Source: Steinernema hermaphroditum
Taxonomy: Eukaryota > Nematoda > Chromadorea > Rhabditida > Steinernematidae
Length of the DNA stretch: 64,000 nt
Assembly (NCBI GenBank): GCA_030435675.1
Contig: CM059624.1
Location: forward strand, 16,206,769-16,270,768
Direction: 5' to 3'
The notes below the pieces were generated by a model, which saw only the letters and a list, made by a program, of their open reading frames with translations, was not told the origin of the DNA and did no database searches. Both the position numbers and the translations under genes were made by a program. Shown here in pieces: positions 1 through 10,971 of this stretch. Position 1 is the first letter of the stretch. Every line of letters begins with the position of its first letter.

Positions 1-1
1 G

Positions 2-382
2 ATCGTGTCCGTACTTCTTGTTGTCATTATCGTGATAATTGTACGAAAAATGAAGATCCAAAAGGTTAGCCAGCAGACGAGGAAACTTCAAAGAATGCTG
101 CTTAAAACTCTGATCATCACAGCTCTTATACCGATCGTTTTCAAGTCGATCCCAAGTGTCATCGCGTCCGTGGCGCTACTGAAACAGTGGCCCGAATACC
201 TATCCATTCAGCGATTGACCGGCCTTTTGACTTTGGTGCAGGCGATAGCGAATGGAATGGCCACCGTGGTGTGTATCAGGTGCTACAGAGAGAGGCTGTG
301 GAAGTTGACGACATTCTGGCGACACAATAATTATAAGGTTTTTAATGTTGTATCAACGATTAATGCTAATGCGATTGAATAA
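2..382 (+). CDS. Serpentine chemoreceptor, 3' end (partial)
   Basis: The open frame runs in from the window edge and stops at TAA 380-382. It encodes the last part of a seven-transmembrane protein: the end of one membrane helix, a basic cytoplasmic loop with the run QQTRKLQRMLLKTL, a helix with the pattern ITALIPIVF, another helix, and a tail with CYRERLWKL. The loop 'QT-x-KLQ-x-x-L-x-x-L' followed by 'x-x-IP' is typical of nematode chemosensory receptors of the Str superfamily (Srh/Sri/Srd/Str). Which subfamily cannot be settled from the tail alone. The tail after YRERL is short. The 5' part lies outside the window. These receptors are normally expressed in sensory neurons. Confidence 0.7.
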   Translation: MVSVLLVVIIVIIVRKMKIQKVSQQTRKLQRMLLKTLIITALIPIVFKSIPSVIASVALLKQWPEYLSIQRLTGLLTLVQAIANGMATVVCIRCYRERLWKLTTFWRHNNYKVFNVVSTINANAIE

Positions 383-1311
383 ACCTATTGAGTTATCTAT
401 GTAAATTGGGGACCAATAAAATGAAAGTTTCAAATAGAATTGTTCTCTACATGAGTGTAAAATGGTGGTGTGGTGTGTTCTTTGTAAAATGACAAACAGT
501 GCTTTCGCACATTTCGAAAAATACATTTATAGAAATGCTGTCGCAGGCTACTTACAAAATTCTTTAATAATATTTCATGTGTACCGCTGACTACAGCATT
601 TCTGACGAGATGTTCCAGGATTGATCCGGCTGCTTGAAAATTGCATTTCTTCGATCTATATATTTATATATTTTTTATTTCCATTAGCGAGATTCCCTTT
701 CTGCTGAGAATTTTCTTCAACGTGGCGATATGCGTTGCTAGGACGGTACAAGCCGTCGATCCAGTTTGACGTTCGTGTTCGGGCCTCAGTCGTGACCGCT
801 TCTATCCCAGGCAAACCGGAATGGATCACCCACTATATGATGAACGCTATGTTTTATTCGGACTGATTCGGAAAGACATTGCAGAAGCAGTCATGTGCGA
901 TTTCCCGTCTATCATCTGCGTCCTCCGCGCACTGGTGATGACGAACCTGTGGTACTTTTGTGCTGGCTTCATCAAGCTATATGCTGTCCATATTGCGTTT
1001 TCATATTGGGGTACCTGCGGCGTACTCGGTATTTTTCACGTCATTCTTGAGAAAAGTTTCTCGCGAGAGAGTCAGCAAACAACTCGTTGAGCTTCCCGCA
1101 AAATTTCGCTCGATGCGGTCTCGAATGGAGAATTCAACTCCGAAGTAATTTGTGAAAGTTCTCTTCCCAAGTAATTGTGACTTATTTGTCAGCTTTTTGT
1201 CTTTCTTTTATTGTCTGGTTTCAGATGGGATATATTTAGCGATTACGAAGAGGAGTTAAATTTCCGAAATAGCTGTTGGTCATATAACATGTATGGGAAC
1301 GATCGAATCGC
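383..1311. other. Intergenic, no confident gene
   Basis: No complete gene is seen. An open frame at 960-1148 (plus) has one hydrophobic stretch followed by basic residues and could be a leftover receptor fragment, but no splice sites or family motif support it. An AT-rich stretch lies around 655-680. Confidence 0.4.
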
Positions 1312-1383
1312 GCCTCATTGGCTCAGGGGCAGAGCGTCTGTCTAGTAAACAGAAGGTCGCTGGTTCGATTCCAGCATGAGGCA
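1312..1383 (+). tRNA. tRNA-Thr (AGT)
   Basis: A 72-nt cloverleaf with a perfect 7-bp acceptor stem (GCCTCAT / ATGAGGC), a D-arm starting TGGCTCA, anticodon stem TCTGT/ACAGA around loop CTAGTAA (anticodon AGT), and a T-arm GCTGG-TTCGATT-CCAGC. The discriminator base is A. A T-run follows at about 1386 and fits Pol III termination. There is no intron. Confidence 0.96.
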
Positions 1384-1795
1384 TCCTTTTTTAATTGTCT
1401 TTAAGCATAGTTTATTTCTCCAACTTTATCTTTGACAACAATGAGGTACCCCGAATGCGATAAGTGGGCGATCGTTCTTGGTTTTGGTTCTTCCGCTCTC
1501 CGTCTCGGTTGCTATCAGTTTCGAAACGTTCGTGCGTCAAAGAACACCAATTTGTGAGATGATAGGCATATCTACCATGACTACCAAAGGGACCGATGAA
1601 AAGATAATGGCATATCTCCGTTCAAGATTTATAGCTCCTCGGAAAATGACATGATTGATATTTCTGGGGGAATAAACCAGAAAGTCACTATGTTCAAACA
1701 CATGCATCTCTCGCGGAACGACAAACAGTCGAGCGCAGCTATCCACCATTTACATATATTTATCATGCATCATTATATCATTTCATCTCTATGCC

Positions 1796-1801
1796 TTTAT
1801 T
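1796..1801 (-). terminator. Poly(A) signal AATAAA
   Basis: AATAAA on the minus strand, about 45 nt beyond the stop codon of the MFS transporter gene. It fits the 3' end of that transcript. Confidence 0.55.
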
Positions 1802-1845
1802 TAAAAAGAGAACCCATTTAGTCAGAAGATCATCGATAAAGCAAT

Positions 1846-4800
1846 TTACAACCGATAGAAAATTCCCTTTTTGTATCGGGTTGCCACTCCAGTCTTCGGC
1901 ACTATGGTGAGAGGGACTAGCCTGTTTCGGAAGACCAAAATGAGGGCCATTCCGATCAGTAGGAGGGCTAGCTGACCGCTTGTCGGCCATAGGTAGCCTG
2001 TTTTCTCAAAAACGATCCTAAACAGACGTGATTTGTCGTGATATTATTGGACGTACGTTGAGAGAAGAGGCGAAATACATCGTGAGACGCTTCCAAAAAA
2101 GGCGAATAGTCCTTGCATCATGCCCTAAAGAAAAGATTCGATATTGAAATGGTGTAAGGTTCTTGAGGATAGATCACATACCTGATTTCTTGGCCCCAAT
2201 ACTTCAGAATACAAGGTGCCAGTCGGAGTGGCTACAAACGGAAAGGCTATGCCGAAACATATCGTTGCACTGGCGATGTACAGCCACATTGGTACTTTCA
2301 CATAGTACGAACACCAAGTATAACGATCATAACAGCCACCGTGCTTTGAAGTATCTTGAACTGTTGAATTGGTATCTGAACGACAAAATATGGAATTTGA
2401 GCGTAACACGGAGTGTACCATGTGGAATGTACTTCAAGGGCCCACTGTAGAACGGGTAGGGCATGTTGATCACATGATAAATGCTGAACATGAAAATACC
2501 AAAGAAGATGAGCTTCCTCTTATCGATCTTTCCGATGCGTGTATAGCCCAAAACCCAATAGAATGCCACGGAGATTAAGCAGCAAACGGTTTGAATGAGA
2601 CCGTTGTAGAGAACCGCTTGCGCATCTGTCCAGCTGTACATCACGATGGTGAGCGGCGACGCCATTCTAAATGTCAAAGTGATCTTCAGAGGTGCTCCAA
2701 AATTATATTTATGATAGTCCGCCAATTTTCTAGCAGCCTATACTAGAATAAAAGGGACTCTATGAGCGCCAATCTCGCCGATTGCAGGGCTACTTGGTTT
2801 AAGAATATGCGCGCAACCGCGTTAATTACCACTATCCGAACTCTCGAACCTATTATCTGTTCTAGTAGGTTAAAGATATTAGAAAATTAAGGAAATAGTG
2901 GCAGACCTTAATTCTAAGGCTATATGACCCTAATGTTTTTGTTCCCAAAAAAATGTTTCGAAAGCGTGGCGGTTAATCACTTACACTTCGATGTTAGTGC
3001 TGACACTATTCTGCATGAACCAGAGGTAAATACAAATTCCAGCAGCAATTGGGTCAAACTTCGGAAGGACGGTGAAAGGATCTACAAGTAACATGCTAGA
3101 GCGTTCATCAATTGATCGTTTACATACCGCTAGAACGATCTTCCTTGCTCAAAATGCCAGCGTAGTTTTCGCTGAATACCGTATATAACAGTCCTATGGC
3201 AAACAGCGAAATGATGACCATAATATAAGCAGGAATTGTGTACATGTTGAAAATGACGGGTCCGATGTGGAAGCCCTGTTTCCCGACGGGTGTAAATACG
3301 GACTGGATAGCCGGTCCTACGGAGAGACCGAGAACGAAGCCAGCAATTCCCATGGAAATCGCTTTGTTTCGGTCGGCAGCTGTACTTGCCGTGGACGTGT
3401 AAGCGCGAAGAACGCCCAGATTGCCCGAGCCAAAGCCGGTAACGAACCTAGCGGCTATCATGATGTATCTGATGTTCGAATGGAAACTTGGAAGCAGAGC
3501 ATAAACGAGATTACCCGCTGCCGAGGCGAGTAACCCGAAAGCTGTGGGGTGCTTTGTACTTAACGTTTTCTGGTTCCACCATCCGAGAACGGGACTGGCA
3601 ATGGTTTGACCCACTGAGTAGGCGGCTACTACCCAGCCGAGGAAGTCCAAAGTGGCCGATTCATCCAGCTGAAAGGGAAACAAGACTTTCAGATCCCTTT
3701 GCAGCGTCTTATATTCTTCATATATTCCATAATTCTGTGTATAATGATTGTATTGGTTAAATTTACGTCGCCAAAGAATTTTATTTTATGCGAAAGTATG
3801 ATTATACTTGTCGGCCACTTATCAATCAATCAAGCAAAAAAGACGTCACTTGCATTGTGCAGACAGCGAAGCGCTAAATTTATCACAAAGTGCTGATAAT
3901 GTGGTTCAGAAGGCACCCATTACATCAGGCGATGTTTGCCGTTCACGACTGGGAACAAAATGGTTAGATAGCTGACTGATAAAACTGATAAGGGGTCATA
4001 AAAATCGATTGAATTTTCTCGAAGTTTAGTCAAAGGGACACGCTAAACGGGCTGCTTGTTTGGTCAGCTCCAATATGTAATGGGTCCTGCCCTTCCAGTG
4101 AAAAGCATGTACATTTGAATTTGGACCCGATGGACTATTCCATGCGGAACATCTTGGAACATCGTTACAAATCCCGCCAATTTTGAGTCTCTGAAGCGCG
4201 CTAATCGAAAATCATGCGTCGAATTGAACCAGAAGACATGCTTTTGTGACACCTTGTATAGGAGAAGAACCATAAAATAGAATTATAGTTCACCTATCGG
4301 ACCTGAATGGTGGATCGAAGGTGTGACTTTGATTCAGCTATAACCACGAACAAAGATTTTTCACTACAAAAACGGTGTAAAAAAAATAAATAATTGCTGT
4401 CCACTGTGAAATAAAATGCGAAAAATTTGAGCTTTTTTGAGCAAAGGAATGTGATTTGATAATGACCAGTACCAGTAGAAAACAACTTTTATATTTTGCC
4501 CTTCCGATCTCTGCATATGTACTCACCCCGCTCAGATAAGGCCACATCGATGTGAAGTAAATAGAGAACTGAATACCACAGAGGAATTGGACAAAGTTGG
4601 AGAGCCATAGTGAGAGCCATGGCGATTTCCGCGAATCGAGTTCTTTCGTACTGAAAGTGATGAAAATGTACATATGTTATGTACAGGTCAGAATAAAATC
4701 GAATAGATCTCTTGTCAACTCTTTTTGATTGGAGCGATCTTTTTCGAATTTCGAGCAAACACATCATATAAACGGCTACAAGGGCTAATCAATTGTGCAC

Positions 4801-4967
4801 TAGCATACTAGAATTCTGGGAATAAAGCATATATGTAACGGAAAAACTCACAAATCAGTTTTATCCGTGGAGAGCTGCTCATTCATTTCCTTCTTTTCCG
4901 TTTCTAAATCAACTTCATAGAGGGCGTCGGCTCTTAACTCCACAGGCATATTCTTATCTGCTCCCAT
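1846..4967 (-). CDS. MFSD8/CLN7-like major facilitator transporter
   Basis: An eight-exon model in consistent phase throughout: complement(join(1846..2017,2057..2124,2182..2360,2419..2666,2985..3081,3128..3668,4527..4650,4852..4967)), giving 514 residues against about 518 for human MFSD8. All introns are GT-AG; most are 39-58 bp, three are longer (201, 318 and 858 bp). Recognisable stretches match MFSD8 order: a first helix ending FTSMWPYLSG, then DFLGWVVAAYSVGQ with the loop-2 motif region, TGFGSGNLGVLRAYTST in helix 4, SPLTIVMYSWTDAQAVLYNG in helix 7, and TLYSEVLGPRNQG in helix 10. The N-terminus is a short acidic/basic cytoplasmic segment starting MGADKNMPVE. Family knowledge: an endolysosomal 12-helix membrane protein; human CLN7 mutations cause neuronal ceroid lipofuscinosis. 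The start chosen is the only ATG in the first exon that keeps phase. Nematodes carry several paralogs, so I give no symbol. Confidence 0.9.
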
Positions 4968-6014
4968 CGTCCGATGTTGTTCGCTGTAACTGACTGAGCT
5001 CACTGCACCCGAAGGGTCCAAAAAGCGTATGCTTGCTTATGCAAATTAAGCACAAAACGCGAAGTGACGCGAGCAGCGTTTGGTAACGGACCGGGCGTGC
5101 GACGGAGATCGACGCCTTTGGCGCTCTGTTATCAGAACGGCGATTGTCTGCGGAGGTGAGCACAAAGTATAATGTGGGGGAAGGTGCACTTCACGGAATG
5201 TATTAATGTTGGGTGATCGTGGACAAAGTTTACCGCAGCTACCATATGTGGAAATTTGATAAATAGACTCAGTTCTCAACCGGTATGGACGGATAGTATT
5301 TACCAAGTGACTCCAGTGATCTGGACCATATCAATATTCTGGTTTTCAATGCAACGACTAAACAGTATTCCAGCTATGTTTTTTCAGTAATAATTAACAT
5401 GTGTACCAGTGTTTACTGCGCGTCGGTAGAATTTGTTTGTACTTGAATATTCATAAGGTACAACCATCACACAGATCAGATTGCAGATTATCTTCGATTC
5501 CTGCTAGCTTCAAAAATGAATGTTGTTTTGATTCAGTGTTTCCACGAATTTTTCATTCTGTGTTTTCGCAATTCGACGCAACGATGAAAACAAAAATCTG
5601 CTTTAAATCAATGAAAACACAGTGATAGCGTCCAAATAATCACTGAAGTCAATAGGACTGGAGTCACTGATTTTCTTAAAGAAACTGCTACATTTTCGAA
5701 CATTGCACATGAACTGAATATATTTCACATGTTCCGTTTTAATTTCACTGGCATGTGACTTTGTTCTAGCCATGAGTCATATCGGGCAAAAGTGCAACGC
5801 TTATATTCGACGAATCTCGTCGATATCCTTTATGCATATTCATTGGTTCTGAACAAGAAAGCAAATCTTACTATACTCGTTTTTGCAGACGTACTTGACC
5901 AAAATCATTATCTGTTGCTGGAAACAGCCACAAATACACGAAATAAATAACAATTAGAAAATATGCGACAATGGGGGAACATACATACTTGACGATGACC
6001 TCCTGAGGATTGCT
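4968..6014. other. Intergenic, nothing supported
   Basis: This holds the upstream region of the minus-strand transporter and the space before the tRNA-Val. Open frames here have no family motifs and no paired splice sites. No repeats were recognised. Confidence 0.4.
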
Positions 6015-6087
6015 GATCTCGTGGTGTAGTGGTTATCACATCTGTCTAACACACAGAAGGCCGGCGGTTCGAGCCCGCCCGAGATCA
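6015..6087 (+). tRNA. tRNA-Val (AAC), copy 1
   Basis: A 73-nt cloverleaf with acceptor GATCTCG / CGAGATC, D-arm TGGTGTAGTGGTTATCA, anticodon stem TCTGT/ACAGA with loop CTAACAC (anticodon AAC), T-arm CGGCGG-TTCGAGC-CCGCC, and discriminator A. It is nearly identical to the copies at 51681-51753 (plus) and 61733-61805 (minus). A T-rich stretch follows and suits Pol III termination. Confidence 0.96.
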
Positions 6088-7000
6088 AAAGTTTTTCTTT
6101 TTTCATCAAATCATTTCAACATACATTTTTCAGATTAAATAGCTGACACTCGATCAATCATACTGATTAAGAAGATATATCAGTCATTCCTCTCTAATTC
6201 TCTGTTTATAGAACGCTTCAGAATTCTCAGGGTAAATATGTGGCTCCATGTGATTTTTGAATCCTTAATCGTTTGAACTGCTTAGTCGATTATATTTCGA
6301 GTTTTTCAGACATTGGAGTGCCAGGACATAAGCACCGGAGATTTGAGAACGGGACACCCGATTTTATCAGTTCAGATCGGTATGCAGTTTTCAATCTGCG
6401 AGAATCTTAAAGTGCGTAGCTCAAATATCATACAGATGGCCTTACCGAACATTTAGGTAAATGTCAGGTATTTAGATATTAGTGACTTGTTGCCGCTGGA
6501 CTGATAGAATATGTAAAATAAAAGTAATCTTGCTTGAACGATAGTCCCAAGTGTCCGTGTCTGAACGAACTAAAATTTTGAACATTGACAGAATTTCACA
6601 TTCCACTACATCTTCACAAAATCATGAGTGATAGACATTTGACGAACATTCGGTTGCGAAATTGTATTGTGATGACGAATACTGTATTGAGGTAAACTGT
6701 TTTTTCCGTTCATGTGATACATTATTATACGAGAAACTGTAGCTGTTGCTTTCGTGGATAGCAAAGAAACCATAAAACCAGCTGCACCCCATTGTATACC
6801 GTAAATTGTTCAAGTGGTTTTGAGTGTTTTGCAATGTCTCCTCCTGTAAGAAGTTCCTTCCTTTCGTCATTCAATCGGATATCTGAAAAATGTACATACT
6901 CGCACATTCCTTAATCTCCATCGCATTCTAGAAGCTTCCCTTATTCAGCAAAACACGAATTAATCCCTAGTTCTCACTTCCTTTGCAAATAGCCTTCGCG
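6088..7000. other. Intergenic, nothing supported
   Basis: An AT-rich spacer between the tRNA-Val and the HSP90 promoter. The small minus-strand open frames at 6622-6907 overlap each other in different frames and lack any recognisable domain. Confidence 0.4.
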
Positions 7001-7078
7001 ACCTTTCTCGAACACGCTAATCGATAGTAATGCGTCGAGCCGCCGCGGCTGTCCTGCTCTCTGCGTCGCGGCGACGGC

Positions 7079-7091
7079 TTCTCGAACCTTC
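7079..7091 (+). promoter_or_regulatory. Heat shock element (three-box), distal
   Basis: TTC-tc-GAA-cc-TTC is a perfect set of three alternating nTTCn/nGAAn pentamers, the HSF1-trimer consensus. It lies about 110 bp upstream of the TATA box of the HSP90 gene. A further two-box TTCnnGAA sits at 7005-7012. Confidence 0.75.
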
Positions 7092-7177
7092 CATAGCACT
7101 CTTTCGAAATTCGCGGCGCCACATCGCTGTGAGACACGCACCGCCCCACGGCCGTCAAGTGCAGATCGACGCGACTC

Positions 7178-7190
7178 TTCTAGAAGGTTC
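7178..7190 (+). promoter_or_regulatory. Heat shock element (three-box), proximal
   Basis: TTC-ta-GAA-gg-TTC is again three perfect alternating boxes, 10 bp upstream of the TATA box. With the distal element it makes a compact heat-inducible promoter for the HSP90 gene, so HSF-1 control is inferred from the sequence. Confidence 0.8.
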
Positions 7191-7200
7191 CTCGGCGCCA

Positions 7201-7207
7201 TATAAAA
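7201..7207 (+). promoter_or_regulatory. TATA box of the HSP90 gene
   Basis: TATAAAA stands just downstream of the proximal heat shock element. Transcription would start near 7230, leaving about 0.5 kb to the ATG, most of which is probably an outron or a 5' UTR intron ending at the acceptor near 7731. Confidence 0.7.
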
Positions 7208-7725
7208 CTGTGGACCTAAAATCTGCCACAGTCGTTGTATCTAAGCTGCGCGCGGTCGCTGCGGCCGTTTTGTTCGATTTTTGCCGGTTTAGCGCGAAAT
7301 CCTGTGCTTTTCTTGTTTGCGTCGCTCATCGTTTGTCAGGATTGCGCGGGAGGGTTGTACTACCGATCCATAGTAGATTAATTTAGAGTCGATTGGAGCC
7401 TTTATGAGTGTTTTAGTAGGACCGAAACTGGCTTCAGATCATAAGTGGTTTGGCTTTCAGACCACAGGATCAAAAAGAGTAGGAAATAAGTAGAACTAAA
7501 CCTAAAAATAAAACTCTAAATTTATTGCATTGTCGACTTGGAATTGCCTACTTGCTTGGCAATGCAATCGGCCATATTTTTGTCATATTTGTGTCACGCA
7601 TTACAGAGCCAAGAAGATCATTATTTATATCAAAAAACTAAGATCACTGTTTTGTCGCGTCTCGCGTTGACCTCGATGACCTCATATCTCGGAGTTGCGA
7701 CATCAGCCATATAATCGTTGTTTCC

Positions 7726-7731
7726 TTTCAG
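7726..7731 (+). promoter_or_regulatory. Splice acceptor ahead of the HSP90 start (trans- or cis-splice)
   Basis: TTTCAG follows a pyrimidine run and leaves a 22-nt leader to ATG 7754. In nematodes this is the usual place for spliced-leader addition. The genomic sequence alone cannot separate trans-splicing from a 5' UTR intron. Confidence 0.55.
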
Positions 7732-7753
7732 AAAGCAGACTAATCACTCAAGC

Positions 7754-10074
7754 ATGAGCGCCGAAGGAGAGACCTTTGCCTTCCAGGCTGAGATTGCTCA
7801 GTTGATGAGCTTGATCATCAACACTTTCTACAGCAACAAGGAGATCTTCCTCCGTGAATTGATCTCGAACTCGTCGGATGCCCTCGACAAGATTCGTTAT
7901 CAAGCTCTCACGGAGCCCTCTGAGCTCGAATCCGGAAAGGAGCTCTTCATCAAGATCGTCCCCAACAAGGAAGACAAAACTCTCACCATCATGGACACCG
8001 GTATCGGTATGACCAAGGCCGATTTGGTTAACAACCTCGGTACCATTGCCAAGTCCGGCACCAAGGCCTTCATGGAGGCCCTTCAGGTACTGGAGTCTCG
8101 TGCGAAAGTGTTAGTAATTTGTTTCAATTTAGGCTGGAGCAGACATCTCCATGATTGGTCAATTCGGTGTCGGCTTCTACTCTGCCTTCCTTGTCGCCGA
8201 CAAGGTCGTCGTCACCTCCAAGCACAACGATGACGAGTGCTACCAGTGGGAGTCTAGCGCCGGAGGATCGTTCATCATCCGCGCCGTCAACGACCCCGAA
8301 CTGACCCGTGGTACCAAGATGGTCCTGCACATCAAGGAAGACCAGACTGAGTACCTTGAGGACCGCCGCATCAAGGAGATCGTCAAGAAGCACTCTCAGT
8401 TCATCGGATACCCCATCAAGCTCGTATGTGTACACCATGGCTTGAACAATGACAAAAAACCGTTTTATAGGTCGTTGAGAAGGAACGCGAGAAGGAGGTT
8501 GAGGACGATGAGGCCGAAGCCGATGAGGAGAAGAAGGAGGAGGAGCAGAAGGAGGGTGAGGTCGAGAACGTTGGCGAAGATGAGGAGGCCGAGAAGAAGG
8601 AGGGAAAAAAGACCAAGAAGATCAAGGAGAAGTACCTTGAGGATGAGGAGCTCAACAAGACCAAGCCCATCTGGACTCGCAACCCTGACGATATCTCCAA
8701 CGAGGAGTACGCCGAGTTCTACAAGAGCCTCTCCAACGACTGGGAAGATCACCTTGCCGTCAAGCACTTCTCCGTCGAGGGTCAGCTTGAGTTCCGCGCC
8801 CTCCTCTTCGTTCCCCAGCGCGCTCCTTTCGACCTGTTCGAGAACAAGAAGAGCAAGAACGCCATCAAGCTGTACGTTCGCCGCGTCTTCATCATGGACA
8901 ACTGCGAGGATCTGATGCCCGAGTACCTGAACTTCGTCAAGGGAGTCGTCGACTCCGAGGATCTCCCCCTCAACATCTCTCGTGAAATGCTCCAGCAGTC
9001 GAAGATCCTTAAGGTCATCCGCAAGAACCTCGTCAAGAAGAGTCTTGAGCTCTTCGACGAGATCGCCGAGGACAAGGACAACTTCAAGAAGTTCTACGAG
9101 CAGTTCGGAAAGAACATCAAGGTACACATTGCTCTTCATGGCCTATTTACATGTTTTTTTTACAGCTCGGTATCCACGAGGACTCCACCAACCGCAAGAA
9201 GCTCGCCGAGTTCCTTCGCTACCGTACTTCCGCCTCCGGCGAAGAGACCGCGTCGCTCAAGGAGTACGTCGCCCGCATGAAGGAGAACCAGACCTCCATC
9301 TACTTCATCACCGGAGAGTCGCAGGATGTCGTCAGCAAGTCGTCGTTCGTTGAGCGTGTCCGCAAGAGCGGCTTCGAAGTCATCTACATGACCGACCCCA
9401 TCGATGAGTACTGCGTCCAGCAGCTCAAGGAGTACGATGGCAAGAAGCTCGTCTCCGTCACCAAGGAGGGTCTTGAACTCCCCGAGTCTGAGGTACATCC
9501 AGTCCTTAGGTAGCCTATGCTAACTTTTGTTTCTTAGGAGGAGAAGAAGAAGTTCGAGGAGGACAAGGTCGCCTACGAGAAGCTCTGCAAGGTGATGAAG
9601 GACGTCCTCGACAAGAAGGTCCAGAAGGTCGAGGTTTCCAACCGCCTTGTCTCCTCTCCTTGCTGCATTGTCACCAGCGAGTACGGATGGTCCGCCAACA
9701 TGGAGCGCATCATGAAGGCCCAGGCCCTTCGTGACTCATCCACCATGGGATACATGGCCTCGAAGAAGAACCTCGAGATCAACCCCGACCACTCCATCAT
9801 CAAGAACCTCCGCGAGAAGATCGAGGCCGACCAGGACGACAAGACCGCCCGCGATCTTATTGTTCTTCTCTTCGAGACCTCCCTTCTCACCTCTGGATTC
9901 TCTCTGGAAGAGCCCCAGTCCCACGCTGGCCGCATCTACCGCATGATCAAGCTCGGTCTCGACATCATCGACGATGAAGCCGAGGAGACCTCCGCCGGAA
10001 CCAGCACCGCCGCTGACGTTGCCGCCGTTGAGGGAGCCGAGGAGGACGCGTCCCGCATGGAAGAAGTCGACTAA
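7754..10074 (+). CDS. daf-21: Cytosolic heat shock protein 90
   Basis: A five-exon model, join(7754..8086,8133..8423,8471..9121,9166..9492,9538..10074), with every intron in phase 0 and 44-47 bp long; 712 residues. The N-terminal ATPase domain has [20 protein letters not shown] (catalytic Glu at residue 35), the nucleotide-binding DTGIGM, and [17 protein letters not shown] charged Glu/Lys linker follows (about residues 210-265, all in exon 3). The middle domain holds [19 protein letters not shown], and the C-terminal dimerisation domain ends in MEEVD, the docking site for TPR co-chaperones. HSP90 matures client kinases and receptors in an ATP-driven cycle. Codon use is strongly biased to C/G third positions, as expected for high expression. 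Upstream heat shock elements predict heat induction. The start is the ATG that gives the canonical short N-terminus. No defect is seen. Confidence 0.98.
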
Positions 10075-10971
10075 AGTGTTCCATTTGATTGATTTGTTTT
10101 CTGGTGTCGATCTCTTTGTTGTTAATCAAACTTTTCCGTGTGAAATCTTGTGTCATTGTGTGGCAAAAAGGGGAGTCAGTGGGGTAAACACGAAACGGAA
10201 CAGTACCGTGCAACGTAAAAGAAAGCGATGCTAAAATCCGGTTGTCTTTGACTTATTTACTTCAAGATCTATTTGGTTGTTCAACAAACAGGTGATTCAG
10301 GGTTTAGACCTCTACGGACAGGATTTCCTATACCTTATGGAATTCTGGGTACAGAGACGTAGTCTGCAGAAAACTTGGCTCTATCCTCTTACATTGTCTG
10401 CGTTGATCTAAGGTTCAGGTGCCAAAATCGAGTCCGTGAGATGAGGACCGCCCAATGCGGCATAAAATGGAAAATCCATTACTGTAATAGATGAAAGATG
10501 TCCAGCCAACATGTAGGATTAGAGGCTAAAGTTCATAGGTCAAGTAACTTTGGATCAGGTCCGCCCTGTAGTCCACTCTGAAACGAAATGCTGAGTGTTC
10601 AGAGAAACGGTAATAATTCTTGGAATGCCTGACCCGATTCTGAGGACTTTCGGTTTCAACCCAGCTACAAAATCCTCGGCTTTAAAGATTTAGGATATTG
10701 CCGTGAGAATATCGGAATCCAAAGTGCAACTTGAACCTTACTCGTTATCCATCACTTGCATCAGCTGGCCTCCACAGTGTTTGTTTTCACACAATCAGCC
10801 GTGGGAACGGGTGTGCGGTTTCGGCTTTTCGAGCCCCTATCGGCGACACGGCTTTTTGCTGCCTGCTGTCTCGTAGACACATGCGTCTCAGTCGAGGTTC
10901 CAACTCGCTGGCGGTTCACTTTTCGTTAGGTTAGCCTTGGAGACCGCTCGATCGTCGACGTGTCTTCCGCG
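10075..10971. other. Spacer between HSP90 and the PGAM-like gene
   Basis: This contains the HSP90 3' UTR, with no clear AATAAA seen, and a GC-richer upstream region of the next gene (about 10790-10960). No gene is supported here. Confidence 0.4.

Noticed and set aside
7030..7386. Arg/Ala-rich 118-codon plus frame upstream of HSP90
   Set aside because: It overlaps the heat shock elements and TATA box, and competing open frames run on the other strand. It reflects GC-rich promoter composition.
8465..9139. Long Leu/Val-rich minus-strand open frame over HSP90
   Set aside because: A shadow frame of the codon-biased HSP90 exon. The same applies to other long antisense or shifted frames across HSP90 and spectrin (for example 45090-46322 and 46863-48503).
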